This document shows, piece by piece, positions 42,771-50,372 of a stretch of 64,000 nt of DNA. Made by a program: the position numbers and the translations under genes. Under the pieces are notes generated by a model. That model saw nothing but the letters and a program-made list of their open reading frames with translations. It made no database searches and was not told where the DNA came from. Numbering within the stretch: position 1 is the stretch's first letter; the number at the start of each line of letters is the position of its first letter. The stretch comes from Acerihabitans sp015654925 (GTDB taxonomy: Bacteria; Pseudomonadota; Gammaproteobacteria; Enterobacterales; Enterobacteriaceae): NCBI RefSeq assembly GCF_047324175.1, contig NZ_CP178732.1, positions 4,216,001-4,280,000 of the forward strand, given 5' to 3'.

Positions 42771-42919
42771 TGTTGTTTCCTTTTAATAGGGCCGCCATAA
42801 GGCGATTGTGGTCTGCTTGTCAGGATTTACTTATGGGAGCACTAGAGAAGGAAATTCCTCGGAGAAACGATATTTTGATATACCATTTGCCGGAACAACT
42901 TTACTAAAATGACATTCAT

Positions 42920-42939
42920 AAATAGGTCTGTACTACAAA
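42920..42939 (-). promoter_or_regulatory. Cold box of the csp mRNA
   Basis: On the minus strand CGGTTTGTAGTACAGACC (starting at 42942) matches the first transcribed bases of E. coli cspA (CGGTTTGACGTACAGACC) at 16 of 18 positions. It sits at the extreme 5' end of the predicted UTR, its normal position. Confidence 0.85.
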
Positions 42940-42942
42940 CCG

Positions 42943-42979
42943 ATGACGCTATTTACACATAGTGAGAATGTTATAGCAA
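42943..42979 (-). promoter_or_regulatory. Promoter of the csp gene
   Basis: On the minus strand TTGCTA (42974-42979), an 18-base spacer and TAAATA (42950-42955) place the transcription start near 42943, exactly at the cold box. Confidence 0.75.
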
Positions 42980-43305
42980 GGATTTTTTTCATAATTATTT
43001 TTCATCCTCTTAACTTCACAAACCAGCGCATGTGTACTAAGCAAACCGAAACGAAGCCGTGCAAATCATTGATATCCAAGATACGTTTATTATTGCGTAG
43101 CAGCGGATACTCCGTGGCGAACGCGGACTGACGGCTTCTTTCGCGTGGCGGATTATAACATTTCTAGGGTGGAAGCCTGAAGGGAGCTGCAGAAAAACCT
43201 AACGCAGTACGGTCAACAGAACTTTTACCGATCTTGTGTAGCGGGCTGGTCGCGAGACTAGGTTTTCTGGCTAAACAGGGGGAAACCCCGGCTTGGTTCA
43301 GTAAA
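42980..43305. other. Gap between the csp promoter and the OB-fold gene
   Basis: No convincing gene was seen in this stretch. Short rightward frames (42943-43131 and 43234-43449) overlap the csp promoter or the antisense of the OB-fold gene and lack ribosome-binding sites. Confidence 0.4.
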
Positions 43306-43605
43306 CTAAACCGCGATAATTTGATCGGCGACGATCGAATAGCCGCCGTTCCATTCCATCCGTCCAGTGATGGTCACTCGCTCACCGCGCAGGTGCGCCA
43401 TCAATTCCAGCGCCATGATATCGAACCCGACCACTGTGAGCGGATATGAGCTGCGCTTGTCGCTTTCTGCCAGGATGGTGGCTTTAACCATCGGCCGGCC
43501 GGTATGGCCTTTGATACGGCTTGGGGATTTGGTTATTACGCCTGATAACGTCGTGGTTATCGGATTACTGCTGGTTTCGGTTAGGTGCTGATTACTCGAA
43601 TTCAT
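43306..43605 (-). CDS. Hypothetical OB-fold/single-strand-binding-like protein
   Basis: A 99-aa protein not assigned to a named family. The order LSGVITKSP, GRPMVKATILAE, YPLTVVGFD, LRGERVTITGRM and GYSIVADQI follows the strand pattern of SSB/PriB-type OB folds. GGAGG stands 10 bases before the ATG, supporting translation. A polar, Ser/Thr-rich N-terminus of about 18 residues precedes the fold. No replication or mobile-element gene is next to it. It may be a remnant of a plasmid, phage or integrative element, or a stand-alone nucleic-acid-binding protein. Confidence 0.55.
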   Translation of the reverse strand: MNSSNQHLTETSSNPITTTLSGVITKSPSRIKGHTGRPMVKATILAESDKRSSYPLTVVGFDIMALELMAHLRGERVTITGRMEWNGGYSIVADQIIAV

Positions 43606-43823
43606 GACAGGTATACCTCCGCATTTTCATTTTTCGCCTGAAACGATTTCTTATTTTACCTGATTGCATGCCGTTTGTGTGAGTGATTGTGCAAGTATCG
43701 CGCAGAATTACGCCAGCAGGCCGGCGGTACCCGCTGGTTTGCTGGCGCCCAAGGCTTGGATGGCCCTCAGTTGAACGTCTCTCACATGCGGCCGTGCAGG
43801 GCGCGCGGTGCGGCTAACCCCTT

Positions 43824-44675
43824 CTAACCGCGGTATTTTTCCACCAGCGCCAGGGCGATGGCCTCGGTTTCGGCATCCGCCGCGCCGCGATAATCCGCCG
43901 GGCGGTAATGCATTTGGAACGCGCCGATCGTCCGGACGGTTTCTTCATCCGGCTGTCCCGTTTGGGGGATCGTGTAGCCATAGGCGGCCAGCGCGGCCTG
44001 GAGCGGCGCTACCGGCACCGGGCTGTCAGGCGCCCTGCCCGCCAGGTACTTGTCCACGGTGGTTTTATCGGGCCAGGCGCCAACGCCGCGCTGCGCGAGC
44101 TGCGCCCATGGAAACAACGGACCGGGGTCGTATTTCCTCTGCGGCGCGATATCGCTGTGGGCGACGACATTGTCGGGGCTGATCTGGTAACGCCGGATCA
44201 CGTCCTTGGCCAGCCTGGCGACCAGTTCGATTTGGCGGGGATGGAAGTCATACCAGGTTTTGCCCGTCTCATCTTCGGTAAATCCCGTGTTGACGATCTC
44301 GATACCGATAGAAGTATCATTCAGGTTGCCCCGCCCGTTCCACTGACTCACCCCCGCATGCCAGGCCCGCTTGTCCTCCGGCACCAATTGCAGCACCACC
44401 GGCTTGCCGTCGCTGGCGTCAGGCAAGCCGGGCACCAGGTAATGGGCACTGCCCGCGCCCGTGGTCAGTAATTTCAGCGACTCCGCATCATTGACCGCGG
44501 TGTAATGCATGACCAGGAAACGCACCCTTTCATTCTGGTTGCGGGAAGAGATGGCGCTATCCACGCGGTAATCGCCGCGATCGATATATTTGGGCTTATT
44601 CGGCTTATTAGACGTGCAGCAGGTCAACATCGCAACCATGGCTAAACATTTGCCTGCCAAAAGAATCCTTTTCAT
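43824..44675 (-). CDS. amiD: N-acetylmuramoyl-L-alanine amidase AmiD
   Basis: Zinc amidase that cleaves the MurNAc-L-Ala bond and anhydro-muropeptides, normally anchored in the outer membrane. By comparison with E. coli AmiD the zinc ligands are H57, H173 and D183, with catalytic E126; KYDPGPLFPW and the C-terminal peptidoglycan-binding-like domain (about 205-280) are present. Start at 44675 gives a 283-aa protein. The lipobox is odd: MLTCC, so lipidation at C20 would have cysteine at -1. Confidence 0.9.
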   Translation of the reverse strand: MKRILLAGKCLAMVAMLTCCTSNKPNKPKYIDRGDYRVDSAISSRNQNERVRFLVMHYTAVNDAESLKLLTTGAGSAHYLVPGLPDASDGKPVVLQLVPEDKRAWHAGVSQWNGRGNLNDTSIGIEIVNTGFTEDETGKTWYDFHPRQIELVARLAKDVIRRYQISPDNVVAHSDIAPQRKYDPGPLFPWAQLAQRGVGAWPDKTTVDKYLAGRAPDSPVPVAPLQAALAAYGYTIPQTGQPDEETVRTIGAFQMHYRPADYRGAADAETEAIALALVEKYRG

Positions 44676-44740
44676 CCGCTCATCCATTACGTGAAAAGAA
44701 CACCATAGCGGGATCTGGCCAAACGCCGTCCAAACGGCCA

Positions 44741-44769
44741 TAAAAAAACACCGCCAGGAATCGGCGGTG
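44741..44769 (-). terminator. Terminator of the opine-synthase-like gene
   Basis: CACCGCC (44749-44755) and GGCGGTG (44763-44769) form the stem; on the minus strand it is followed by seven T residues. It lies 38 bases after the stop of the leftward gene and ends the 48.4-44.8 kb operon. Confidence 0.88.
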
Positions 44770-44806
44770 GGGGGGGTGGTTTGACCGGGAAAACGTCCGC
44801 GGTATC

Positions 44807-45766
44807 TTATACCTTGTCGGGATTCCAGCGTCCCGGAAACTCCTGGCCGCCCAGTTGCCGGTTGTAGAACATGCCCAGGTACCAGGGAAAGTAGTGATAA
44901 GACCATGCGCAAAGGCGGTTGCCGTATTTCAAAAAGGCCACAAGGAGTTCCTGGATTTCCGCTTTGGTTTCCGCCTGCGCCACCGCTTCGCGCAGCAGGC
45001 CCGCGAACGCGTCCAATTGATACATGCCGCTGATGCCCAGGTAGCTTGAATAAGGCACGTCGAATTCATTAAGGGTGGCGCTGAAGTCCTTCACCGATAG
45101 CGTATTGGACAGTTTGAGCAACGGATAGATAGTGTACATTATATAGTCACGCACCATGCCGTTGGCAAAATCCCATGCGGTATAGTATTGCCCATAAGTC
45201 CCGGTGGACTCCACCCGGCCCAAACGGATGTCTTTCAGATCCTCCGGCTCCACCAGTTGAATGCGTTCGGCTTCGTCCAGGAAAATCTTGGCAACCGGCG
45301 AAATGCCGGCGGCTGTTACCGGTACGCCGGGATGGGCGCTTTTATCATGGGGCGACACTTCAACAAATATCTGATCCTTTTGCCAAAACAGATTATTCCA
45401 TACCGCTTTGCCCACATCGGGCAATAAAGCGCAATATTCCGGCAATACCTGGCCCAATACCGGCTGAGCCAGCGGCTCAAGCCCAACGCCGTATTGTACC
45501 GACATTTTGTTGCCGGTGGATTGAGAATAGCGCAGGCGCCCCACCGGACAATCGGTGATCAGTTCGCGATGATGTACCGGCGCGCTGCTGACCACCGGGG
45601 TCCAGGCATACATCGATGCGCCGGAGACCACCGGATGGGCTTGCAATACCTTGAACGGCAGATGCTGCCAGAATTCTTCGCACAGCTCAGGGTTGCGCTC
45701 GTCATTCAGCTCGGCGACCACCGTAACGCCAAGAGCCGGCCAACTGATATCAATTAAACGTCCCAT
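44807..45766 (-). CDS. Cucumopine/mikimopine synthase-like protein (DUF3830 cyclophilin-like plus helical bundle)
   Basis: A 319-aa cytosolic protein read as a homologue of Agrobacterium cucumopine/mikimopine synthases. The N-terminal half (residues 3-135) has the DUF3830 cyclophilin-like pattern: IDISWPALGV, CEEFWQHLPF, HPVVSGASMYAWTP, VGRLRYSQSTGNKMSVQYG. The rest is helical, like the cucumopine synthase C-terminal bundle. Those enzymes join histidine with 2-oxoglutarate. GGAG lies 9 bases before the ATG. It is the last gene of an operon with an amino-acid ABC importer, 64 bases after the ATPase gene. Activity here is inference. Confidence 0.6.
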   Translation of the reverse strand: MGRLIDISWPALGVTVVAELNDERNPELCEEFWQHLPFKVLQAHPVVSGASMYAWTPVVSSAPVHHRELITDCPVGRLRYSQSTGNKMSVQYGVGLEPLAQPVLGQVLPEYCALLPDVGKAVWNNLFWQKDQIFVEVSPHDKSAHPGVPVTAAGISPVAKIFLDEAERIQLVEPEDLKDIRLGRVESTGTYGQYYTAWDFANGMVRDYIMYTIYPLLKLSNTLSVKDFSATLNEFDVPYSSYLGISGMYQLDAFAGLLREAVAQAETKAEIQELLVAFLKYGNRLCAWSYHYFPWYLGMFYNRQLGGQEFPGRWNPDKV

Positions 45767-45830
45767 CTAAAATTACTCCAGTGTTAATATTACTTCGAGT
45801 GATGCCGTCGACTACCGGCTGAATAAACCG

Positions 45831-46634
45831 TTAAACCTTATGCAAAACCTTCGACAAAAAAGTCCGGGTCCTCGGGTGGCGGGGCGCGCCGAAAATCTCC
45901 GACGGCGCTCCTTGTTCAATGATTTCGCCCCGATCCATAACCACCACGCGATCCGCGACCTGCCGGGCGAACTCCATTTCATGGGTCACCACGATCATCG
46001 TCATGCCCTGCAAGGCCAGATCCCGCATGACCGCCAGCACCTCCCCCACCATTTCCGGGTCCAGCGCGCTGGTCGGCTCGTCGAATAACATCACTGTGGG
46101 ATTCATCGCCAAGGCGCGGGCAATGGCCACGCGCTGCTGCTGTCCGCCGGACAATTGCGCCGGGTAGTGATCCACTTTGTCGGATAAGCCGACCCGTTCC
46201 AGCAGTTGCAGCGCTTGCCTGCGGGCGCTGTTTTTATCGATGCGCAGCACTTGTACCGGCGCTTCCATGACGTTTTGCAGTACCGACAGATGGCCGAACA
46301 GATTGAAGCGCTGGAAAACCATGCCGATATTCCTGCGCTGCCGGGCAATGTTTTTTTCGCTATCTTCGACGAGCCGATCGCCCCTGGGGCGATAGCCGAT
46401 TAATTGCCCGTCCACCAGGATTTTGCCGGACTGGATCTTCTCCAGATGGTTAATGCAGCGGATAAGCGTGGTTTTTCCCGAGCCGGATGGCCCGACAACC
46501 ACCAGCGCCTCGCCGGGCCGCACCGTCAGCGAAACATTGCGCAGTACGATGGAATCGCCGTATGACTTGACGATTTCCGCGCATTCCACCGCGGGACGCG
46601 GATTTTGCGTCGCGGGAGTATTAAAGGTTTTCAT
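45831..46634 (-). CDS. Polar amino-acid ABC transporter ATP-binding protein
   Basis: A 267-aa PAAT-family ATPase. Walker A GPSGSGKT is at residues 48-55, then LSGGQQQRVAIARAL, VMLFDEPTSALDP and VVTHEMEFA. It overlaps the permease gene by 14 bases and precedes the opine-synthase-like gene. HisP and GltL are its nearest well-known relatives by motif, but the substrate is not shown by the sequence. Confidence 0.93.
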   Translation of the reverse strand: MKTFNTPATQNPRPAVECAEIVKSYGDSIVLRNVSLTVRPGEALVVVGPSGSGKTTLIRCINHLEKIQSGKILVDGQLIGYRPRGDRLVEDSEKNIARQRRNIGMVFQRFNLFGHLSVLQNVMEAPVQVLRIDKNSARRQALQLLERVGLSDKVDHYPAQLSGGQQQRVAIARALAMNPTVMLFDEPTSALDPEMVGEVLAVMRDLALQGMTMIVVTHEMEFARQVADRVVVMDRGEIIEQGAPSEIFGAPRHPRTRTFLSKVLHKV

Positions 46635-47418
46635 TGAACACCGACATGTGATCGCGGGTTAACACCGCGGCGCGCTTCGCTTTTTTCAGCTGCGAGCGCC
46701 GGGCCAGCCAGGCTTCAAGGGACATTTGGATCGCCGTCCAGGTACCGGTCAGCAACAGGTAGTAGACCGAAACGCCGAGATAAACCTCAAATGTCAGGAA
46801 CGTCGCGGCCTGGATTTGCTCGGCGACGCGAAACATTTCCGAAACGCCGATGATGCTGAGCAGCGCCGTGGTCTTAAGCATGTTGTTAAATTGATTGCCC
46901 AGGGCCGGAACGATGACCCCGACGGTCTGCGGCAAAATAATCCGGCGCATCGACAGGCCGGGCGTCATGCCAAGGGCTTTGGCCGCCTCGCTCTGGCCGT
47001 GATCCACGGACGCGATGCCGGCGCGGGTAATCTCGCTCATATAAGCCGCTTCGTGCAGTCCGAACGTGGCGATGCCCGCCACCACAGCCCCCGCCACGGC
47101 AAACGGCCCCAGCGGCATCGCGGCCGGAAACAAATCAAAGCCCAGCAGATAGGGCAACCCGAAATAAATCAGCACCAATTGCACCAGTACCGGCGTCCCG
47201 CGGAAAAACCAGATATAAATCTGATTGACGGCCCGCAGGCCCCAGAAACGGCTCAGGCCCGCCACCGCCAGGAGAACGCCGATGATGGTGCCGATAAGCT
47301 GCGACAGGATGGCGGCCACCACGGTGAGCGCCAGACCTTGCAACAGCGACGCCTGCGGGTGGAACACAAAATCCAGGAAAAACGCGGTATCAAACTGCAG
47401 CTGTATATGGGATAGCAT
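46621..47418 (-). CDS. Polar amino-acid ABC transporter permease
   Basis: A 265-aa HisM/GlnP-type permease with about five hydrophobic helices; the EAA loop is in QSEAAKALGMTPGLSMRRIILP. ATG at 47418 is chosen because AGGAGG sits 5 bases before it; the longer frame from 47433 would translate that ribosome-binding site. There is a single permease gene, so a homodimer is likely. The basic C-terminal tail ends in the ATPase overlap. Confidence 0.92.
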   Translation of the reverse strand: MLSHIQLQFDTAFFLDFVFHPQASLLQGLALTVVAAILSQLIGTIIGVLLAVAGLSRFWGLRAVNQIYIWFFRGTPVLVQLVLIYFGLPYLLGFDLFPAAMPLGPFAVAGAVVAGIATFGLHEAAYMSEITRAGIASVDHGQSEAAKALGMTPGLSMRRIILPQTVGVIVPALGNQFNNMLKTTALLSIIGVSEMFRVAEQIQAATFLTFEVYLGVSVYYLLLTGTWTAIQMSLEAWLARRSQLKKAKRAAVLTRDHMSVFNENL

Positions 47419-47454
47419 CGCCGCCTCCTTCAAACGCCGGGTGTGACATCGGCC

Positions 47455-48321
47455 CTACTCGCAAGAATGCGCAGAGCTGCAAAGTCCCACGCCGTCTTCA
47501 ATACCCCACTTTTTGGTGATTGCCGCCATTTGGCCGTCGCTATTCATCCGATCGATGGAGGCCTGTACGGCATCTTTGAGCGCAACATTGGCTTTGGTAA
47601 TCGCGATCGACCAGGTTTTCGGCGGTACGGGCACCCCCACCAGTTCAAACCGGCTGCGTCCTTTTGACAGATAATAATTGATGACCAGTGAATCGCTGGC
47701 GAAGGCGTCGACCCGTTTCAGGCCCAGATTCTGGAAAGCCGCGACATTGGTGCCCAAGAGTACCTGCTCGATGGGTTTTTTATTTTCGCTGACTAATTTA
47801 TCGCTGATCTGCTTGATCAAGCCCGCGTTGCGGCTGCCCAGCAGCGCGGCGACGCTGCGCCCGGAAAGGTCTTCATAGCTCGCCAGATGCAGGGGATTGC
47901 CTTTGGGCACCAGCAGGGCGGTATTGACGCGCCAGTAGTCCACCATCCAATAACGCTGCGCGCGCTCAGGAGTATTGCCGAGGCTGGCGATGATCAGATC
48001 GCACTTACCGGTATCCAGCGCGGCGAAAATGCCGGAAAACTGATAGTTATCGATCTGGCTTTTCACCCCCATCTCGTCGCCCAGCGCTTTCATGATATCC
48101 ACCGCGGCGCCCACCGGCGTCTTGCCGTCGCTGGCCATCCCTTCCGCCGGCGGGTTTTCCAAATCGGAGCAAAAAGTCAGTTTGCCTTTAGCCTGTATTT
48201 CCTCCGGCGCCTTAATGGGATCTTTTGCCGGCGCGGCCGAGGCATCGCTTACAAACAATAGGCCGCCGCATACTGTGGTTAATAACGTAGTTAATAACGC
48301 TCGCTGTTGGCTTGGTTTCAC
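47455..48321 (-). CDS. ABC transporter periplasmic amino-acid binding protein
   Basis: SBP_bac_3-type binding protein (288 aa from the chosen start). A signal peptide (KPSQQRALLTTLLTTVCGG, cleavage near ASA) precedes a mature domain with KLTFCSDLENPP, GKCDLIIASLGNTPERA and GLKRVDAFASDS. GTG at 48321 is preferred because GGGAA is 7 bases upstream; ATG at 48342 would add 7 residues, and the open frame continues further without support. It is the first gene of the operon and carries an unusual Cys pair near both ends. Confidence 0.88.
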   Translation of the reverse strand: MKPSQQRALLTTLLTTVCGGLLFVSDASAAPAKDPIKAPEEIQAKGKLTFCSDLENPPAEGMASDGKTPVGAAVDIMKALGDEMGVKSQIDNYQFSGIFAALDTGKCDLIIASLGNTPERAQRYWMVDYWRVNTALLVPKGNPLHLASYEDLSGRSVAALLGSRNAGLIKQISDKLVSENKKPIEQVLLGTNVAAFQNLGLKRVDAFASDSLVINYYLSKGRSRFELVGVPVPPKTWSIAITKANVALKDAVQASIDRMNSDGQMAAITKKWGIEDGVGLCSSAHSCE

Positions 48322-48406
48322 AATTTTATTCCCGATCCACATTAAGAATATACGGTTATGGAAAGCGACCGCGTTTACATTGCTAAGGATATGAGCCTGC
48401 GATATG

Positions 48407-48435
48407 ACTATAAGTGCAGCAAATTTTAACGTCAA
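48407..48435 (-). promoter_or_regulatory. Promoter of the binding-protein/opine-synthase-like operon
   Basis: On the minus strand TTGACG (48430-48435), a 17-base spacer and TATAGT (48407-48412) form a strong sigma-70 promoter, with the start near 48400 and a leader of about 60-80 bases. The proximal TGTA-N2-TACA site begins 4 bases upstream of the -35. Confidence 0.8.
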
Positions 48436-48439
48436 GACA

Positions 48440-48449
48440 TGTATATACA
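48440..48449. promoter_or_regulatory. TGTA-N2-TACA palindrome, HutC/GntR-type operator (proximal)
   Basis: TGTATATACA next to the -35 box matches the TGTA-N2-TACA form reported for HutC, the histidine-utilisation repressor. Either repression or activation from this position is plausible. Confidence 0.6.
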
Positions 48450-48622
48450 ATATAAGTTTTTGCGATGGCAGCGCCCCCTGGAAAAATCGGAGACGGCACA
48501 GCCCCCCAGCCAGAAGTCGCGGGGCGAGACAGCCTAAACGCCCCGATATACCTGAAAAAAAAGACCATATCACCAGATTTCAGCGGCGGTGCGAAAAAGC
48601 ATGGCTATAGAAAAATAAGTTC

Positions 48623-48646
48623 TTTTATTTGTATATACAAATAAAA
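48623..48646. promoter_or_regulatory. 24-base palindrome containing TGTATATACA (distal operator)
   Basis: A perfect 24-base palindrome with the same TGTATATACA core at 48630-48639, exactly 190 bases from the proximal site. The paired spacing suggests DNA looping by a dimeric regulator. No regulator gene is adjacent. Confidence 0.65.
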
Positions 48647-48649
48647 AAT

Positions 48650-49541
48650 CTTCAGTCGACACCCGCCAGGCTCCCCGCGATGGAAGCGGCATCTTATGAA
48701 TCAGCGCGGCTCATTCCCGGTGAATAACCGGCGATTATCCATAAAGGTCGATTTAGGAAAATAAATAATCGTACCGACAGGCTGTTAATAAAAACCCATG
48801 GCCGTAGATTTTCATGGAATAGCATATTCTTATTGGAAATTTTAAAAATAAAAATCACCTGTCGGATCGGTAATCAATACCTTTCTATTAATCATTAACC
48901 CATTTTCCTGGCGATGCGCGGTTTGGTGCTTTATGTCCACGGTTAGAACCGGCGTGGAAGCATAACGTCAGGATTAGCCGGGAATGTGTTTTTATTATTG
49001 ATAATTTGTTATAAAATTGTACAAGCAGGCCATTATTGTTCTTTTGCCCATTAAATTTGATGCCCGCCACAGCGTTTGCGCTAATACGGTTTCCCTCGTC
49101 AAATACCATGGGCGCCATTTAATTTTACTTAAGTTGCCAGTTGATGAAAAACAGGATTCATCATCCTTTGTTTTCTTTATTTATTCACTGATTGTTAAAT
49201 GTTAACACCTGAGTAAAATCTCATCTTATAAATTATTTAGTTTCAATAGCATAGATTAATCCCTGGCACCGGAAAACGCGCTGAAAGCCTAGTGCAGCAA
49301 GCGTTCACAGACTTAAAGTAAAGGAAACAGCCGTCTGCCGCATGAATAATTTAGGTTAAGTGAAGATATATAATTAATAATTTTAGTTAAGCAATCAATC
49401 TTAGACATTCCTGTTAGCTCTTTTTTATCGCGGGCAAAAATAAAGCATTTTCTTTTGCTAAAGAAATCTCATCATCGGCCGTTAACCTTACTGGCATGAC
49501 GTATTAGCCGGGCTTGATCAAATAACCGATCAATTTCTTGT
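48650..49541. other. Long AT-rich non-coding gap
   Basis: Nearly 900 bases hold no convincing gene. An inverted repeat, CCGACAGG (48774-48781) and CCTGTCGG (48858-48865), spans 92 bases and could fold as an RNA. A 76-codon leftward frame (48888-49118) has no start signal or recognisable domain. Confidence 0.45.
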
Positions 49542-49565
49542 ATGGCATTAGATAAAGCGGCAACA

Positions 49566-50150
49566 ATGAAAATTAACTTTTTGTTTACTCTATTCCCTTT
49601 GTTTTTATCTGCTTGTACCGGTGTCGGCCATTACAAAGTTGATCAAACGGCAGAATCGAAAGCGGATTTCCATTTTGTCGGCATTCCCGTGCTGGCCGGT
49701 GCGATCGGATCGAGTTTCCCCCTCACCGCTAAATATAGCCTTACCGCCGGACATGTGGCGAAAATGATGATGGTGCGGGTCAAGGCCTACAACCCGCTGT
49801 GTGATGTCGCCATTATTTATCACGATAATACCGGCCGTAAGCTCCCTAAACTGGAGACCGCGGACAAAGGGGATAAACTCAGCCTGTATGGCTACAACGC
49901 GTACACCGCCATGCCGACATCCTCCACCGGGGTGTTAAAGGAATTTGGCTGGTGGGATAAACCGGGTACCAGTTGCCTGGTAGGCCTCAGCGATGCGGGC
50001 GGCGTTCCGGGCATGAGCGGCGGTCCGGTGTATGGCCATGATGGAGCGATTGTCGGCGTATTTACCGCCACGCATCCAAAGCGTAACCAGACCATGTTTG
50101 TGCCCTATCAGCAAATTGCAGGTTGGGTGACCAAAGAGATTAAAAGCTGA
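49566..50150 (+). CDS. Trypsin-like serine protease lipoprotein
   Basis: A 194-aa lipoprotein with the lipobox LSAC (lipidated C17) followed by a compact chymotrypsin-fold protease domain. The triad is H63 (TAGH), D80 (CDVAII) and S151 (GMSGGPVYG). No PDZ domain is present, unlike DegP. ATG at 49566 is chosen because it starts directly before the signal peptide; an ATG at 49542 adds 8 polar residues. The gene is flanked by non-coding DNA and is not in an operon. The substrate is unknown; periplasmic or outer-membrane location is expected. Confidence 0.75.
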   Translation: MKINFLFTLFPLFLSACTGVGHYKVDQTAESKADFHFVGIPVLAGAIGSSFPLTAKYSLTAGHVAKMMMVRVKAYNPLCDVAIIYHDNTGRKLPKLETADKGDKLSLYGYNAYTAMPTSSTGVLKEFGWWDKPGTSCLVGLSDAGGVPGMSGGPVYGHDGAIVGVFTATHPKRNQTMFVPYQQIAGWVTKEIKS

Positions 50151-50230
50151 TATCCCCGACCTGACCGCCAGGCGCTGGTCTGGGGTCGGGTCATTAGCAT
50201 AGTTTCCCATCGCCGGCCTTCCTTCGCATA

Positions 50231-50254
50231 ATTTCATAACGATTAGTATGAAAT
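50231..50254. promoter_or_regulatory. Upstream operator of the SDR gene
   Basis: ATTTCATA and TATGAAAT arms in a 24-base imperfect palindrome. The same motif recurs at 50283-50306, 52 bases away, and the two flank the promoter. Confidence 0.75.
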
Positions 50255-50257
50255 GTC

Positions 50258-50286
50258 TTGACGCCCCGCGTCGCCCTCGTTAATTT
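50258..50286 (+). promoter_or_regulatory. Promoter of the SDR gene
   Basis: TTGACG (50258-50263), a 17-base spacer and TAATTT (50281-50286). The downstream operator covers the -10 and the upstream one ends 3 bases before the -35, an arrangement fit for repression. Confidence 0.7.
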
Positions 50287-50306
50287 CATAACGTTAATTA
50301 TGAAAT
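50283..50306. promoter_or_regulatory. Downstream operator of the SDR gene
   Basis: A 24-base palindrome with nine-base perfect arms (ATTTCATAA and TTATGAAAT), overlapping the -10. A half-site, TTTCATAACGAT, also overlaps the start codon of the TetR gene at 51731-51742, suggesting autoregulation. Confidence 0.78.
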
Positions 50307-50372
50307 TTATTTATGCTCAATCGAGACGCAAAAATCCGGCGTCTATCCTCATTAAAGACATAAGGTGAAATT

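Noticed and set aside
42943..43131. 62-codon rightward frame
   Set aside because: It starts exactly at the csp promoter and has no ribosome-binding site.
48888..49118. 76-codon leftward frame in the long gap
   Set aside because: No ribosome-binding site, mixed composition and no recognisable motif; kept only as part of the gap description.
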